A stretch of 64,000 bases of DNA, taken from NCBI GenBank assembly GCA_948144175.1, contig CANXME010000886.1:682001-746000 (forward strand), in the 5' to 3' direction. This document shows, piece after piece, positions 32,313 through 44,535 of the stretch; position 1 is the stretch's first letter, and every line of letters begins with the position of its first letter. Made by a program: the position numbers and the translations under genes. A model generated the notes under the pieces. It was not told the DNA's origin and did no database searches. It worked only from the letters and a program-made list of their open reading frames with translations. Source of the stretch: Closterium sp. NIES-65 (lineage: Eukaryota; Streptophyta; Zygnematophyceae; Desmidiales; Closteriaceae).

Positions 32313-35300
32313 TCAAGTGGTGAGCAAGTGAGGCAAGACAGGCACAAGACCCAGCTGAGTGCAGAAGCGCTGATGATCACAAGGCGGAAGTGCCTTGGTG
32401 AAAACATCAGCAGTGTTGGCCTCAGAGGCCACGTACGCAAGTCGCAACTGACCACGCTGCTGCAACTCACGAGCAAGAAAGTAGCGGAGAGCAATGTGCT
32501 TCGTTCTGTGCTCCAGGCGCTGCTCCCGACACAAGGCCAGCATGGCCTTGTTGTCTACGTACAGCACTGGAGGAGAACGAGGCGGCTCTCCTAGGTCAGT
32601 CAGCAGGTAGGTGAGCCAGCAAAGCTCCTGTGCAGCCATGGCCCCGGCGTAGATCTCAGCCTCACAACTGGAGCCGAGAACAGAAGACTGTCAAACATTA
32701 TATATGGTGTTGTAGTTGTTTAGGCTACAGTGGGTTAGCCTATAGGGGGTACACATTCCTAGGTTTTGATACTTGTACTCATTTCACTCTTAGTTCATTC
32801 ATTCTTGTTCAACAAAGACGAGCGAGTAGCCCGCCACGAAACAGAGCCGGAACCAAGACTGAAGGTGTAACCCTGTGACGACCGCTGCGTAGCCTGGTCG
32901 TCAGCCCAAGAAGCGTCCGCGTGCCCAGTGAGGACCACAGGACACCGCCCTCCAAGCACTAGCCCCATGCCCGACGTACTGCACAAGTAGTGCAACACCC
33001 TCTTCGCTGCAGCCATGTGCTCTGGTCTGTGTCTCCCAGGAGCAACATAGCGTGCAAGAATGCTAAGAGGGTATGCAAGGTCAGGTCGTGTGCAGGTCAT
33101 CAGGTACATGAGGCAGCCAACAAGCTCTGGGTACGGGCCACTCGACTCTACGGACTCATCCGAAGGCAGAGCTGAGAGCGAGTGGCGAGTAGACAGAGGA
33201 GTGGCCTGAGGCGAGGAGTACGTGAAGCCGAAGCGCTGAAGGACCTGCTGCACCATGTGTGAATGAGTCAAGGTAATGGTGCGGCGTGCTCTGTCCCGAG
33301 TGATCTGCAAGCCAAGGTAGCTGCGCAGTTCACCCAGGTCTGTGCACGTGTGTCTCTTCTGCAGCTCGGACTTCACGTGGGCGAGTCCAGCAGTGTCAGC
33401 TGTGGCAAAGACCAAGTCGTCGACGTACACGAGGATGTAGAACGGCGGCAGAGAGGTGTCGGTGCACAAAAACAACGATGGGTCAGCAGTAGAGGGAGCA
33501 AACCCAAGAGCCGCAAGCGTAGTCCTCAGTGTGTCGTGCCACTCACGCGGTGCCTGGCGGAGACCGTAGACTGGCCGTCGGAGGCTCCACTAGGTGCCAG
33601 GAGGGAAATTCCCAGTGAAGCCAGGTGGACGGCGCAGCCAGATCTCCTCGTGCAGGCTACCCTGCAGGAAAGCAGTGCTGAAGTCAAGGGAGTGAAGCTC
33701 GTAGTCACGCTGAGCGGCTATGTGTAGCAGCACCCGAAGAGTGGTCATCTTTGGGGTGGGAGAGAAGGTCTGAAAGTAGTCAACTCCCTGCCACTGTCTG
33801 AAGCCACGAGCCACGTACCGCGCCTTGAAGACAGGTGGAGAGCCCGGCGGCCGCTTCACCCTGAAGATCCACATGCCACTGACGATGTTCGCCCCACGAG
33901 GAGGAACCGCGTCAACGTAGGTGCCTGTGGACTTCCAGGAAGCCATCTCGGCATCCATAGCTGCCTGCCACTGAGAGGAGTAGGGACCCTCTATCGCCTC
34001 CGCGTAAGAGCGCGGAGTCGGGATGTCTAGTGCATCCGGGTCTCCCTCAGGGGTAAGCAGTACGGACGCGAGATGAGGTGAAGCAGCAGCCAGACACTGG
34101 AACTCCTCCTGCCTGTCCTCAAGGACGTCCGTGCCAAGAGCACACTCACCCCCGACGGACGGAGGACAGACAGACGCAGACTCAGCAACAAGACTAGCAT
34201 CGTAGTCTAGACGACAGCGAGCAGCAAAGTCGACGAGCTCAGCAACAAGAGCAGACGCAGCACTGGACTCAAAAGAGGGGTCAGTGACGACAGTAGCAAG
34301 GAGACGCGTGACAGTAGGACTGGCAGCACGAAGAGAGTCCGACTCTGGGTCGGCAAGAGCAGGAAGAGAGGACTCAGGAGGAGAAGGCAAAGGGACACGC
34401 AGAGGAGCAGTGGACGGACGCAGAGACATCCGGTGCGTGCCAGGGACAGGAGGAGGACGCTGACGCGAACTGCGACCACTAGTGCGAGCAGCACGAACTG
34501 GCGACGCAGGACGAGACGCAGGCTCACGACGCTCAGCAAGACCTCCAGTAGGACTAGTGTACAGAGAAGGAGAAGGCAGTGGGGAGGCCGGCGGTAACTG
34601 TGACTGCGACTGGACAGGCGGTGGACACTCAAAGGGAGGAGGAAGACCAAGAACCTGCTGAAGGAGCGGAACAAAGTACGGCCGAGGCCGCGCGGCGACT
34701 CCAGACACAGCAGGGACACCACCAGCACCACCAGCGGCAGCACCAGCGTCAGCAGCACCTCCAGCTCCAGTACCTCCAGCAGCACCAGCAGCACCCGCAG
34801 CAGGACCGCCGCCAGGACTGACAGCAGTAGCCTCAGCGCCAACACCCTCAGCAGCTCCGACTCCAGTAGCACTCGTAGGACTAGCTCCTCCGAGACCGGC
34901 GGCACCAGCACCCTCAGCAGCCGAAGAAGCACCAGCTCCAGTAGTACGCCTCCAGCGCCGGGCAAACCACTCGGGCAGCTCCTGTGGAGAGAGTGGCTCC
35001 CGCCGAGACGAAGCACCCGGAGAACCACCAGGCCCAGCACCACCAGACGCCACACGAGTAGATCTAGCGGCCGCGGGCTCCGCACCCCTAGGCGCAGTAG
35101 CTCCAGACTCAGCACCCCCAGGTGAAGGACCCCCAGGCTCAGCACCCCCAGTCGTAGCACCCCCAGGCTCAGCACCCCCAGGCTCAGCACCCCTAGTCGC
35201 AGCACCCCCAGACTCAGCACCCCCAGGCTCAGCACCCACGCGCGCAGCACCCCCAGAGTCAGCACCCACTGGCTCAGCACCCGCAGCAGTACCAGAGTCA

Positions 35301-35460
35301 CCAGAAACCTCGACCGGCTCAACTGCATCTACCTGGGACACACCTGAAGGGGCAGGACCCTGAGGGGGGAGGGGGTCTACCGGGGGGGGACCTGGCACAA
35401 GGAAGTGCGGTGGCGGGGGGAGGGAAGGAGTGCGGTAGGGGAAGAGGCGGTAGTAGGGTC
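32313..35460 (-). pseudogene. Copia-3 reverse transcriptase/RNase H remnant
   Basis: The minus-strand frame from about 35455 (YYRLFPYRTPS, the end of integrase) passes the GGAEP-type linker (about 35290-35080) and the reverse transcriptase. It includes MDAEMASWKSTGTY, a CAG-to-TAG stop at 33590-33592 (Copia-1 and -2 read GTQWSL), YVDDLVFA (about 33430) and RNase H DASWADD. At WRATRSS it is cut by the solo LTR and resumes (AAQELCWLTYL) at about 32640 down to 32313. The LTRs look young although the coding part is broken. Confidence 0.87.
32689..32814 (+). mobile_element. Solo LTR inside Copia-3 RNase H
   Basis: 126 bp, TG...CA, flanked by AAGAC at 32684-32688 and 32815-32819. It resembles the LTRs of the Copia-1 group in shared blocks such as TATAGGGGGTACA. 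It marks a former full element removed by LTR-LTR recombination. Confidence 0.87.
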
Positions 35461-36096
35461 ACCACGAGAGGCTCCTACAGCGACTATGCTCTTCTCCGCC
35501 GCTAAGAGGGCCTTCTCTAGAGGTCAACAGTGAGAGTGGTGGGATAGACTGAGAGGAAGTGGTCCCTGACTACACGAAGGGAGTCAAGGAGGCGGGTGAC
35601 TATATAATAGAGAGTGATGTACATGGGGGGGGGGGTTCTTGGCGCAGAACTCAGCAGGAAGCGCGGCGCGGTAGCGAGTGTCACTAGTGCGGAGGTGCGT
35701 AATGAGGTCAGCGACTGTGGGAAAGGCAGCAAGGTCAGGAAAGAGGTAAGGTAGCATGAGGCGGCTCAGTGCAGCAGTGGCAGGGGAGGAGTAGCGTGCA
35801 ACGACAGTGTCGTACAAGGTCTGAGCACTCTTGTACTGGCTAAAGTGTGCGCGCTCAGTGGTAGGCAGGTGGCGACGCACAGCAAGACGTGCAGCAGTAT
35901 CGCGAGTGGCCCACTGGGAGCGAACAGTGGCGTCGGCATCGGCAGCAGGGGCAGGGGAAGCACCAGAGGTGAGGTCAAAGAGGGAAAGACCGTCTGCCCT
36001 ATCGCACTGTAGGAAAAGCTGCAGGTCATCCACCCAAACCTCAAAGTCAATGGCTCAACCCTCAGCGTCAAAAGCGAGAACACTGGGGGTAGCCAT
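35461..36096 (-). pseudogene. Copia-3 Gag remnant
   Basis: It starts at the ATG at 36096. A TGA replaces the arginine codon of AEGRAIDF (near 36056), and a C/G-run shift occurs near 35625 (KNPPPMYI). The match to sibling Gags ends at GASRGD, where the deletion joins it to the end of integrase. Confidence 0.84.
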
Positions 36097-37235
36097 GACA
36101 ACAGTGGACTAGCAGTACCAACTGTAGGAGAGGGGCAGTGCAGGGATAGAAGCGCTGCTCTCACCAGGCAGGGCGGGTCGGGCAGCTCAGCGGTACAGCA
36201 GCACGGCAACACGGCTGCTCGGACGGCACTACAGCAACTGCAGCTCCGTGGCACCAGCGGCTCGGCTCCTCAGGCGGCTCGGGCGGCTCAGGCGGCTCGG
36301 GTGGCTCGGGCGGCTCGGGCGGCTCGGGCTGGTCGGGCGGCTCGGGCGGCTCAGGAGAGTTGGGCGGCTCGGGCGGCTCGGGCAGCTCGGGCAGGTCAGG
36401 CGGCTCGGGCGGCGCGGGCGGTGTAGGGCGGCAGGGCCGCTGGTGCAAGGGGCGGCTGGGCCGCTGAGAAGGGCGGCGAGGCCGCTGCGGAAGGGCGGCG
36501 GGGCCGCTGAGTAGGGCGGCGGGGCCGCTGAGTAGGGCGGCGGGGCCGCTGAGGAGAAGGGCGGCGGGGCCGCTGAATAGGGCGGCGGGGCCGCTGAGGA
36601 GAAGGGCGGCGGGGCAGCTCAGGAGAAGGGCGGCGGGGCCGCTGAGTAGGGCGGCGGGGCCGCTGAGGAGAAGGGCGGCGGGGCCGCTGAGCAGGGCGGC
36701 GGGGCCGCTGAGGAGAAGGGCGGCGGGGCCGTTGAGTAGGGCGGCGGGGCCGCTGAGGAGAAGGGCGGCGGGGCCGCTGAGTAGAGCGGCGGGGCCGCTG
36801 AGGAGAAGGGCGGTGGGGCTGCTGAGTAGGGTGGCGGGGCCGCTGAGGAGAAGGGCGGCGGGGCCGCTGAGTAGGGCGGCGGGGCCGCTGAGTAGGGCGG
36901 CGGGGCCGCTGAGGAGAAGGGCGGCGGGGCCGCTGAGTAGGGCGGCGGGGCCGCTGAGGAGAAGGGGGGGCGGGGCCGCTAAGTAGGGGCGCGGCCGCAG
37001 CGACGGGCGGCGAGGCCGCGGAGACGGGCGGCGGGGCCGCACTAAAGGACGGCGGGGCCGAAACGAAGGGCGGCGGGGTCGCTAGGGGAAGGGGCCGCTA
37101 GGGCGTAGGGGGCCGCGAGGGCGGCTTGGCGAGGTGAGAGCCCGGAGCGCGACTTGGGCGGAGCGCGCTTCGGGCAGGAGAGAAAATTTTTGAAACTCGA
37201 TGTGGTGGGCCCTAGGCACAGTTCCCAAGGGGGAA
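36097..37235 (-). repeat. GC-rich repeat leader of Copia-3
   Basis: It contains GGCTCGGGCGG units (36265-36420) followed by a regular 21/24-bp array of GGGCGGCGGGGCCGCTGAG with GAGAAG or TAG spacers (36470-36975). The later unit is close to that of LARD-A. Confidence 0.82.
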
Positions 37236-37250
37236 CCTGCTCTGATACCA

Positions 37251-37372
37251 TGAGGAAAGTAGAACGAGAATGAATAGACTAAGGAATGGAAGTGATACAA
37301 ATATGCAACCCTAGAAATGTGTACCCCATATAGACTACCCCACTATAGCCTACACAATATTATAATTTGACA
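37251..37372 (-). repeat. 5' LTR of Copia-3
   Basis: 122 bp. No difference from the partner at 31978-32099 was seen by eye. Confidence 0.9.
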
Positions 37373-37377
37373 CCACT

Positions 37378-37774
37378 GACTTGGGTCAAAGCATGGCGGA
37401 CGTTGCGGCTTTAGCGGCATCGGCGACGGAAGAGTTGATCCGTCGGCCGGCACTGAGATCGTGACTTGAGGTTGAGTCCTGGCCACATTCGTCGCGTCGG
37501 GGTGTGTCATGCCGTGGTCGTCGTCTCCGTCATGGCGGACGACGCCATCACTTGCGGCGCTCGCGGGTTGGCCCACACTTCCGTGCTGTGATGTTTGTGG
37601 TGCGGGCTGAATCGGAGTGCCAGGTGCTTGGGATTGTGCTCGTGTGAGGTCGTTTTGCGGGGACGAGCGTTCTGCCGTCAGCGTTGCAATTTCCTCGGCG
37701 CTCTCGCGGATTTGTCGCAGCAGATCGTTCAGGTGTTCCTGCGTGAGAGTCATGACGTCGATGTGTTCAGCCAT
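37378..37774 (-). pseudogene. Gypsy Gag, N-terminal part
   Basis: The ATG at 37774 begins MAEHIDVMTLTQEHLNDLL. A coiled-coil-like stretch (LRQIRESAEEIATLTAERS) follows, then a proline/threonine-rich part up to RPPCFDPSQW, where Copia-3 interrupts. About 165 bp of leader separate it from the primer-binding site. Confidence 0.8.
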
Positions 37775-37939
37775 TTCGAAGGGCGTCGGCTCGTCTTAGT
37801 CTAGGCGTTGTCGTGGCTGCACGCGTTTACGAGAGAACGCGAGGACAGCGGCTCCTAGGTGCTAAGGTACGTGAGTCCCTTCGAGTGAAAAAATCAAAAG
37901 TTGATTTCCTGGGGTGCGGAGATGCGCGGTCCAAAAGAA

Positions 37940-37957
37940 AGGGGCTCTGATACTAAG
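37940..37957 (-). promoter_or_regulatory. Gypsy primer-binding site
   Basis: On the minus strand TAGTATCAGAGCCCCTTTC, matching TGGTATCAGAGC except for one base, immediately inside the 5' LTR. Confidence 0.78.
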
Positions 37958-38101
37958 TGTTACGGGAGCAATGAATCGAAGTAGCGAGGATTGCACTAAG
38001 GTGTCAAACGAGTACAAAGATGTGAGCGAAGGCATGAGCGAACATTTATACGCGAAACATACAAACGGTAACGCGGTGCGTGCGAGCTAGCTAGTGCTAT
38101 G
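37958..38101 (-). repeat. Gypsy 5' LTR, piece 1
   Basis: The inner 144 bp of the LTR (it matches 9449-9591), ending at the Copia-X target duplication CTATG (38097-38101). Confidence 0.9.
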
Positions 38102-38545
38102 TGTTGGAAACATTGTGGTTAAGCACCTCTGTCGTGTCGAAACACTAAGGCACAAGCGAAGCAAAGCATATCGAGGCACCAGCGAGTCAACCCTCGGAGG
38201 TTGAAGTAACTGTTGGAGGTTACGCGAAAGTCAAAGGTCAGCGACCTTTGACCTGACAAGTACAGCGCGACAGCAAGGACACACAACTGACTCGCTACAG
38301 AGCAGTTGCCCGAGTCGTCACTGTATCGAACCGCAACAGCAACAGTAAAACAGTTATAACCGTATCCTTTCATATTCCTTGTACTCTTATATAATCTTGT
38401 ATCTCTTTTTTTTAATCGATCTACTTTGCCCTCACATACTAGCGCAAGGTGGTTCACAATACTTCATTAAACGCTTCCGCTATTACATCAGTCTTACCCA
38501 GAGTTCACCCCTGCAAAGATCCTAAGGGCTTTTCTCAGCCCAACA
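38102..38545 (+). repeat. 5' LTR of Copia-X
   Basis: 444 bp, TGTTGGAAAC to CAGCCCAACA. Confidence 0.92.
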
Positions 38546-38549
38546 TGGT

Positions 38550-39364
38550 ATGAGAGCAGTCAGGGAGAATTTAACTTCTACTAAGATACCGGCAACATCA
38601 ACAGGCATGGCTACACAAAAGGAAAGGAGCTCCTCCAACAGCTCCCAGGGCACTACTCCTACCCCACCCCCTGCCTCTGGCCTACAGACAGAGGAGGGCA
38701 CGACAACAAGACCCAGGGCAACATCCACCGAGACTCCTGCGAATCAACCTGCAGACTTCGACCAGAGCATGATGGAGAAATTCTTCTCCTTCATGTCCTT
38801 CTACGAGCAACACCAGCAATCGGCATCTGCGCAGTCACACAATAGCAACAACAACAGAGCAACTCCCATGAGTCTCGACGGCTCATCATACGCACGAGGA
38901 AATCAACAGCAGCAGCCTACCTTTGCTCCGTACGAGCGTGGGTCCATCAGCTTCATGCCACACCCGCAGCCTTCACCTGGACAAGAAAAGTCACTGGACG
39001 CATTACAAGTTCAGTCGCAGTTCGCGCACGTTCTGAAGATGCAGACGTCAAGGCCTTTCGATGGAAAGGATTTCTTCACCTGGTCGTTCGAATTCGAGTT
39101 AATGATGGAAGGCGCGTAGATACTTGGCTTCTTCGACGGGTCCCTGCCATACCCAACGAACGGCACACAGTATGAGAAGCAATAGTACACCTATCAGTCG
39201 ATGATGGCGTACACGATTCTAGTGAGAAACATCACCCCGACCCAACAGCAGAATATACGGTCTTACCGGGGTTACGACAACTCCGCGGAGCTCGCATACA
39301 ACCACTTGAAGAGCCTGTATCAAGCAACAGACAGCGTAAATCAAAGTCGGTTAATGGCGCAACT
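38550..39364 (+). pseudogene. Copia-X Gag, N-terminal half
   Basis: The frame starts near 38550 (MRAVRENLTS; MATQKERSSSNS at about 38607 is an alternative start). It holds a Q/S/N-rich stretch and the Gag core (TSRPFDGKDFFTWSFEFELMM). TAG stops occur at 39117-39119 and 39183-39185; glutamine would fit at both. It then runs YTILVRNITPTQQQN to the insertion at 39365. Confidence 0.78.
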
Positions 39365-40857
39365 TGTCAGAATGTTATGCTCTAGCCTGTAGTGGGGTGC
39401 TCTATAGCGAGTACAACCCTTCTAAGGTTTGCTATTTGTATCCTCATTCTTGCTAGTGAACCTCTCTTTTTTGCCTAAATTGTTCTTGCCTAGCTAGGCC
39501 TTTCCTAGCTATGGCTCCTGATTCTAGCTACTACTTTCACATGGTATCAGAGCCCTATGCTCCTGGCCTGTGGGCCCCATCTCACTGCTTCCGCTGCTAC
39601 TGCTACTCCCTGTCCGCCGCGCGCCCCGTGGTGCGCGGCGTCGAAATTAGGGTTTTCAGCCTGCCGTGCGCCCCGAGGCGCGCGGCGGTTCTCTGCCCAC
39701 CATGCGCCCCGAGGCGCGCTGCGGGTTTCTGCCCCGTCACGCCGCGCGTCACTCCCGGGAGGCGCTGCGACGGGCGACGGGGACCCGCGCGTCGCCCCTT
39801 GTCGCCCGTCGTGGCCTGCGCGCGGCCTGTACTGCCTGCGCGCGGCCCGTACGGGCTGCGACAGGCCCGCGCGCGGCCCGTACGGGTGGCGCCAGGCCCG
39901 CGCGCGGCTTGGGCCGCCTGCGCGCGGTTCGGGAGGCTGTGCCAGGCCCGTGGGCGGCCCGTTCTTCGCTGCCCCCTGCCCTGCCCGCTGTCCCCCGTGC
40001 TTCTGATGGCGCCCCACCCCTCCTGCTGCCCGTTCTTCTGCATTAGGGTTTGGGGGTGGGGGGTATGGGGGTGCAGCTTCTGTGTGCCGTCCCCTGCTCC
40101 TCCTCCTCCTCCGTCTCCCAGTGCTGCAGCTGCCGCTGAGGGGGTTGGACCTGTTGGAGCCGTCGGAGTGGTACTAAGGGGGGTGAAGGGGGAGTGGAGC
40201 TAGGGGTGAAGAAGAGGGTGTGTGTCAGGGGGGGTGGGACTGTTTGGGGAGGTTGAACGGAGGTTGCCGTCGTGTCGCCAGCAGCACCTGTAGTCCGGGG
40301 AGTTGCTCCGGTAGCCCAGTCGCAGCCACCTGTGCCAGTCGCCCGTGGGTCCGTTGCTCGTCTGCCGCTACTTTTAGCCGAGGGGCCAGTTACTCCAGTA
40401 GTCCGGAGCGTTGTTCCGGTAGCCGCTGTGCCAGTGTGCCTCCTGTTGCCCGTGTGTCTGCAGCTTCAGTCGTCGCCTCCTATCTGCTCTCCCCTTACAG
40501 TCTCGCCTCCTCCTCCTCACTTGCCCTCTGCGATAGCCTCTAGCTTTGCTTGCATTTGTAAACTTTAAACTGTTGCTTCTTGAACTTGTGCTCAGAATGT
40601 GTGGTGATATTGTGATCCACCCTGAGCTTGTTCTGCTTTGCTTGCTCTGCTGATTACACCCCACTTTGGCTATGGGGGTGTGTCAGAATGTTATGCTCTA
40701 GCCTGTAGTGGGGTGCTCTATAGCGAGTACAACCCTTCTAGGGTTTGCTATTTGTATCCTCATTCTTGCTAGTGAACCTCTCTTTTTTGCCTAAACTGTT
40801 CTTGCCTAGCTAGGCCTTTCCTAGCTATGGCTCCTGATTCTAGCTACTACTTTCACA
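39365..40857 (+). mobile_element. LARD-B: non-autonomous LTR element inside Copia-X gag
   Basis: 1.49 kb, LTRs 39365-39541 and 40681-40857 (177 bp each, nearly identical), target duplication CAACT (39360-39364, 40858-40862). The primer site TGGTATCAGAGCCC starts at 39542 and a purine tract (TATGGGGGTG) precedes the 3' LTR. The internal 1.1 kb is GC-rich with GCGCGCGGCCCGTA-like repeats. It has open frames up to 230 codons but no gag or pol similarity. It would be mobilised by another element. Confidence 0.88.
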
Positions 40858-40862
40858 CAACT

Positions 40863-42009
40863 GACAACGGTCGAAATGAAACCAGGCGAGAAAGGAATGG
40901 CGTATATCAGTCGATGTCGCGAGTTGCGCGACAAGCTTCTTCGATGCGGGGGGTCAATTTTTGAAGACGCCTTCGTGACAGTCATCATTGGCGGCCTTGG
41001 TCCTCAATGGCACGCCACAAAGGCCATTCTCCGAGCCCACGGAAGAATCCCCGAAGCAGCACTCTGCGCAGAAATCCATGCCGAGCAGCAAGACATGGAC
41101 CTGCAAGAAGAACGACACAAGAAGAAGATATCAGCACCGAAATTCGCATTCCACACTCAGCGACGCTACAACAACTACAAACAACAACAACCGAAGTCCG
41201 TACCTCCTTTCTGCCACATCTGCAAGACGTCAGGGCACCCGCGCACACACTGCCCGAATCGACAACAGTCAACTCCACCGCAACGGCAGCTTCGACCCTC
41301 AAGCAGCCAAGTGGCATCAACGCAGGCAAACCCCATGAGTTAGTCGCAACCGTCAACAACACAACCTGCATAAGGAGCGAGAAACATCGTCATCTGCATT
41401 GCAAAATTGATCGATTCCTGCATCACCGAGTCACCGCCACACTACTCACCGGAAGAACAACTCAACAACACCACACCTCGCCGCGAGTCATTTCAACCAA
41501 ATCCAACGTACGCACCCATCGTCCAGAGCGAGCCATCCAGGAAAGACACCTGGTTCTTGGACAGTTGCTGCGGACAACACATAAGCTCTTCAGGACGCTT
41601 CGTGCAGCAAGAGTACCAACTCCAACGCGAAGTAGTCATCACCGTCGCCAACAACCAGAACCTGCGCACACGACGACAAGGAGTGGTTCAACTTCAGTCA
41701 CGAGAAACAAACGTGATACTACAGATGTCAAAGGCTCTGATAGCAGAAGGACTTGGATATAACTTACTCAGCGTCAGCCAGCTGATGGCGAAGGGCATCC
41801 ATCTCGAAGCAGACAGCACCACTCAAGAATTCAAGTTGTACCACGGGAGAGGAGGCCTTTACATCGGAAAGGCGGTCCTGAAAAATAACGTCTTCGTTCT
41901 TGATTTTGTTCCAGATCTAGCCACAGCAGACAGCGACGGCATCGTCACCTTCACTTCCTGGACCCACCCTCCAGACCTTGATCCAGACTTCAGCCCCGGC
42001 GGCTTCTAG
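40863..42009 (+). pseudogene. Copia-X Gag C-half and protease
   Basis: 40863-41341 encodes the Gag end with a CCHC knuckle CHICKTSGHPRTHC (about 41216-41257), closing at a TAG. In another frame 41407-42009 encodes the protease region (DTWFLDSCCGQHISSSG, with LDSC in place of the usual LDSG), then LLSVSQLMAKGIHLE, the usual segment before integrase. Confidence 0.8.
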
Positions 42010-42424
42010 TATTCACACACCATCCCTGAGGCAGAAAGAACAAGGGCGTTAGCAACAATTCAGACAACATCGGCCGCAGCAGAGATAACATCGGCAGTAG
42101 CTGAGATAACATCGGCAGCAGCAGAGATAACATCGGCAACAGAGATAACATCGACAGCAGAGACAACATCGGCAACAGCAGAAACAACATCGGCAGCACC
42201 AGAAACATCGACGGCAGCAGCAGGAACGTCAACACCAATCGCTGGCCCTTCAATGGCACCACTCCTCGTCGACGACACACCACCGACACCCGCGCAACAA
42301 CTACACCCAGCACCACGAGAAGTTCATCGAAGCTCCAACTTCACCGCCAGCTTCTACTCCAACTCCGATCTGTACCGACGATCACCCGGGCATCGCGGCG
42401 ACGAAAGCACCTGGCTACGCAAGG

Positions 42425-44535
42425 ATGGGACACCCAAGCAACACAGTATTAAACAATACGATAAGAGCAGGAGTACTCGACAAGGACTCACTACTACGGA
42501 CAGATGGAAGGGAACTTCAACGAGTACGTGGAACGTGCTTCACCTGCCCTGAAGCTGACTTACCGCATCAACCATTCGCGTCTCACCATAACCCAAGCGC
42601 ACCAGCTTACGCGCCACTCGAGAAGGTGTACAGTGACATCCTGTACAACCGCGAGCCTGGACAGAACGCGTACAATTACACCATCACGTTCATCGACGCC
42701 GCGACACGTTACGTTTGGCACTTGAATCTTCCAAGCAAGGATATGGCGTTCGAAGCGTTCGTCGCCTGGCTCCCTGTAGCGGAAAGAGAATCGGGTGTCA
42801 AGCTAAAGAGTTTTCAGTCAGACGGAGGAGGAGAATACACCTCACAGAGGTTCAAGCAATACTTGGCTAAAAGGGGAATCAAGCGGCTCATCTCCCTTCC
42901 CTACGCCCATCAACAGTAAGGTGTAGCAGAAAGGATGAACAGGACTCTCCAGAATACCATGCGGAAACTGCTACGTGGCATGCGGCTACCCAACCACCAG
43001 TGGCCCGAAGCAATGGACCACGCTGTCATGCTGCACAACTTGGTGTCCTCGTCGTCACTCCCAAACAACGCATCACCGCATCTGCTGTGGACAGGAAAGT
43101 TGGGCAGCACCAAAATGTTACGAGACTTCGGCTGCATGGTACAGTATCGACCCCCATCTGCACGAGCCGGCCGATTCTCCCAAGGAGCACAGTGGGGATT
43201 ACACCTGGGCTTCAAAAAACACTACAACGCATGGAAGATCTTTGACGTCGAGACAAAGGAAACAGTGGCAGCACGTGATGTCATTTTCTACGAGCGACTC
43301 ACACTGCTGACGTACCTTGCCAACCCGGACGAAAAACGAGACCCCACAGGTGGCTTTCGTGGAGACCGAGCCTTTGCTTCGGCAGAAGACGAAGCTGACT
43401 GGGACGAGCAGAACATGGAAGGAGCCTCGGAAGAAGCCGGACCCCTCCCCTACTGCTCCGTCAACGTGCCAATGGACGACGAAAATCTACGCGAAAGCAT
43501 CAACGCCGAAACCTACTACCATTTCGCTGACAACGGTTACGTTACACCTGCACAAGTAAACACCGACGAAGCAGAACGCATAGGACCCAACTTCGCACCT
43601 GATCCAGAAGCGGGAGACGAAGCTGTTTATCCCGCGGACATGTCACTCCCCCGCTACACACAGAGTGGACTCCAGATACTCGGGCTCGTCACCGGAGTCC
43701 ACGGCACGGCCATTCCTAAAGAGCCTGCCACAGTTCAGCAGGCTCTGGGGGGGGAGCATAAAGAAAAATGGCGCGAAGCCATGGACAGGGAATTAAAGGC
43801 ACTAGAGGAGTGCAACACTTGGAAATTCGTTCCCATCAGTGTGGCGTGGAACAAAACGATTCTCACCGGAAAATGGGTCTTCCGTGTGAAGACAAATGCT
43901 GACAACACCATCGACAAGTTTAAAGCTCGCCGGGTCGTGCGCGGCTTCGACCAAGAACACGGGCGAGACTTCATCGAAACTTTCGCTCCGGTCAGCCGAC
44001 ACACTTCGCTCCGAATCCTTCTCGCGATCGCCGCCATGAAGAAGAAGTTGTGGCAAATCGATGTCGCGAATGCATTCCTCTACGCACCTGTTGACGTAGA
44101 AATCTTCGTCGAGTTACCGCACGACTCCAATGGAGAGCCCAATCAAGTCTGTCAGCTGCTGAAGTCGCTCTACGTGATCAAGCAAGCTCCGCAACTATGG
44201 CAACAATACCTGCACGCTCGCCTCATTCGCATCGGCTTCAAACAACTACCGCATGATCAGGGCATGTACCGGCGCACGAAGAACACCGACTACATCCTGT
44301 TAATCGTCTACGTAGACGATCTACTCTACATCGGCTCGTCTGACGGCATCACAACTTGGTTCCAAGGGGAGCTGCAGAAGGACCTCACGCTCACGGTCTC
44401 AACTACCGTCACACAGTACCTCGGTCTCAACATCCGAAAAGAGGTAGACGCGATCTACCTCAGTGCCGCAAAATACGCCGACACCATCGCCAAGCGCTTC
44501 GCACTCACACCGACCGCCATCTCCACACCGTAGCG
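42425..44535 (+). pseudogene. Copia-X integrase and reverse transcriptase
   Basis: The integrase core holds YSDILYNREPGQN, FIDAATRYVWHL and KSFQSDGGGEYTS, then a TAA (42917-42919) in place of the conserved asparagine of QQNGVAER. The frame goes on with GVAERMNRTLQ and LLWTGKLGS. Reverse transcriptase includes KWVFRVKTNADNT, FKARRVVRGFDQEHG, WQIDVANAFLYA and YVDDLLYIGSSDG (about 44310). A TAG at 44531-44533 separates the RNase H half in the same frame. Confidence 0.87.

Larger units (their letters stand above)
31978..37372 (-). mobile_element. Copia-3: internally deleted copia element with matching LTRs
   Basis: 5.4 kb, LTRs 31978-32099 and 37251-37372 (122 bp each, no difference seen by eye), target duplication CCACT at 31973-31977 and 37373-37377. 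It lies in the gypsy gag. The order on the minus strand is LTR, primer site (TGGTATCAGAGCAGG, about 37236-37250), leader, gag N-part, then a deletion junction near 35455, then the end of integrase, the GGAEP linker, reverse transcriptase and RNase H. The Cys/His motif, protease and integrase core are absent. It was hit by a solo LTR at 32689. Confidence 0.9.
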
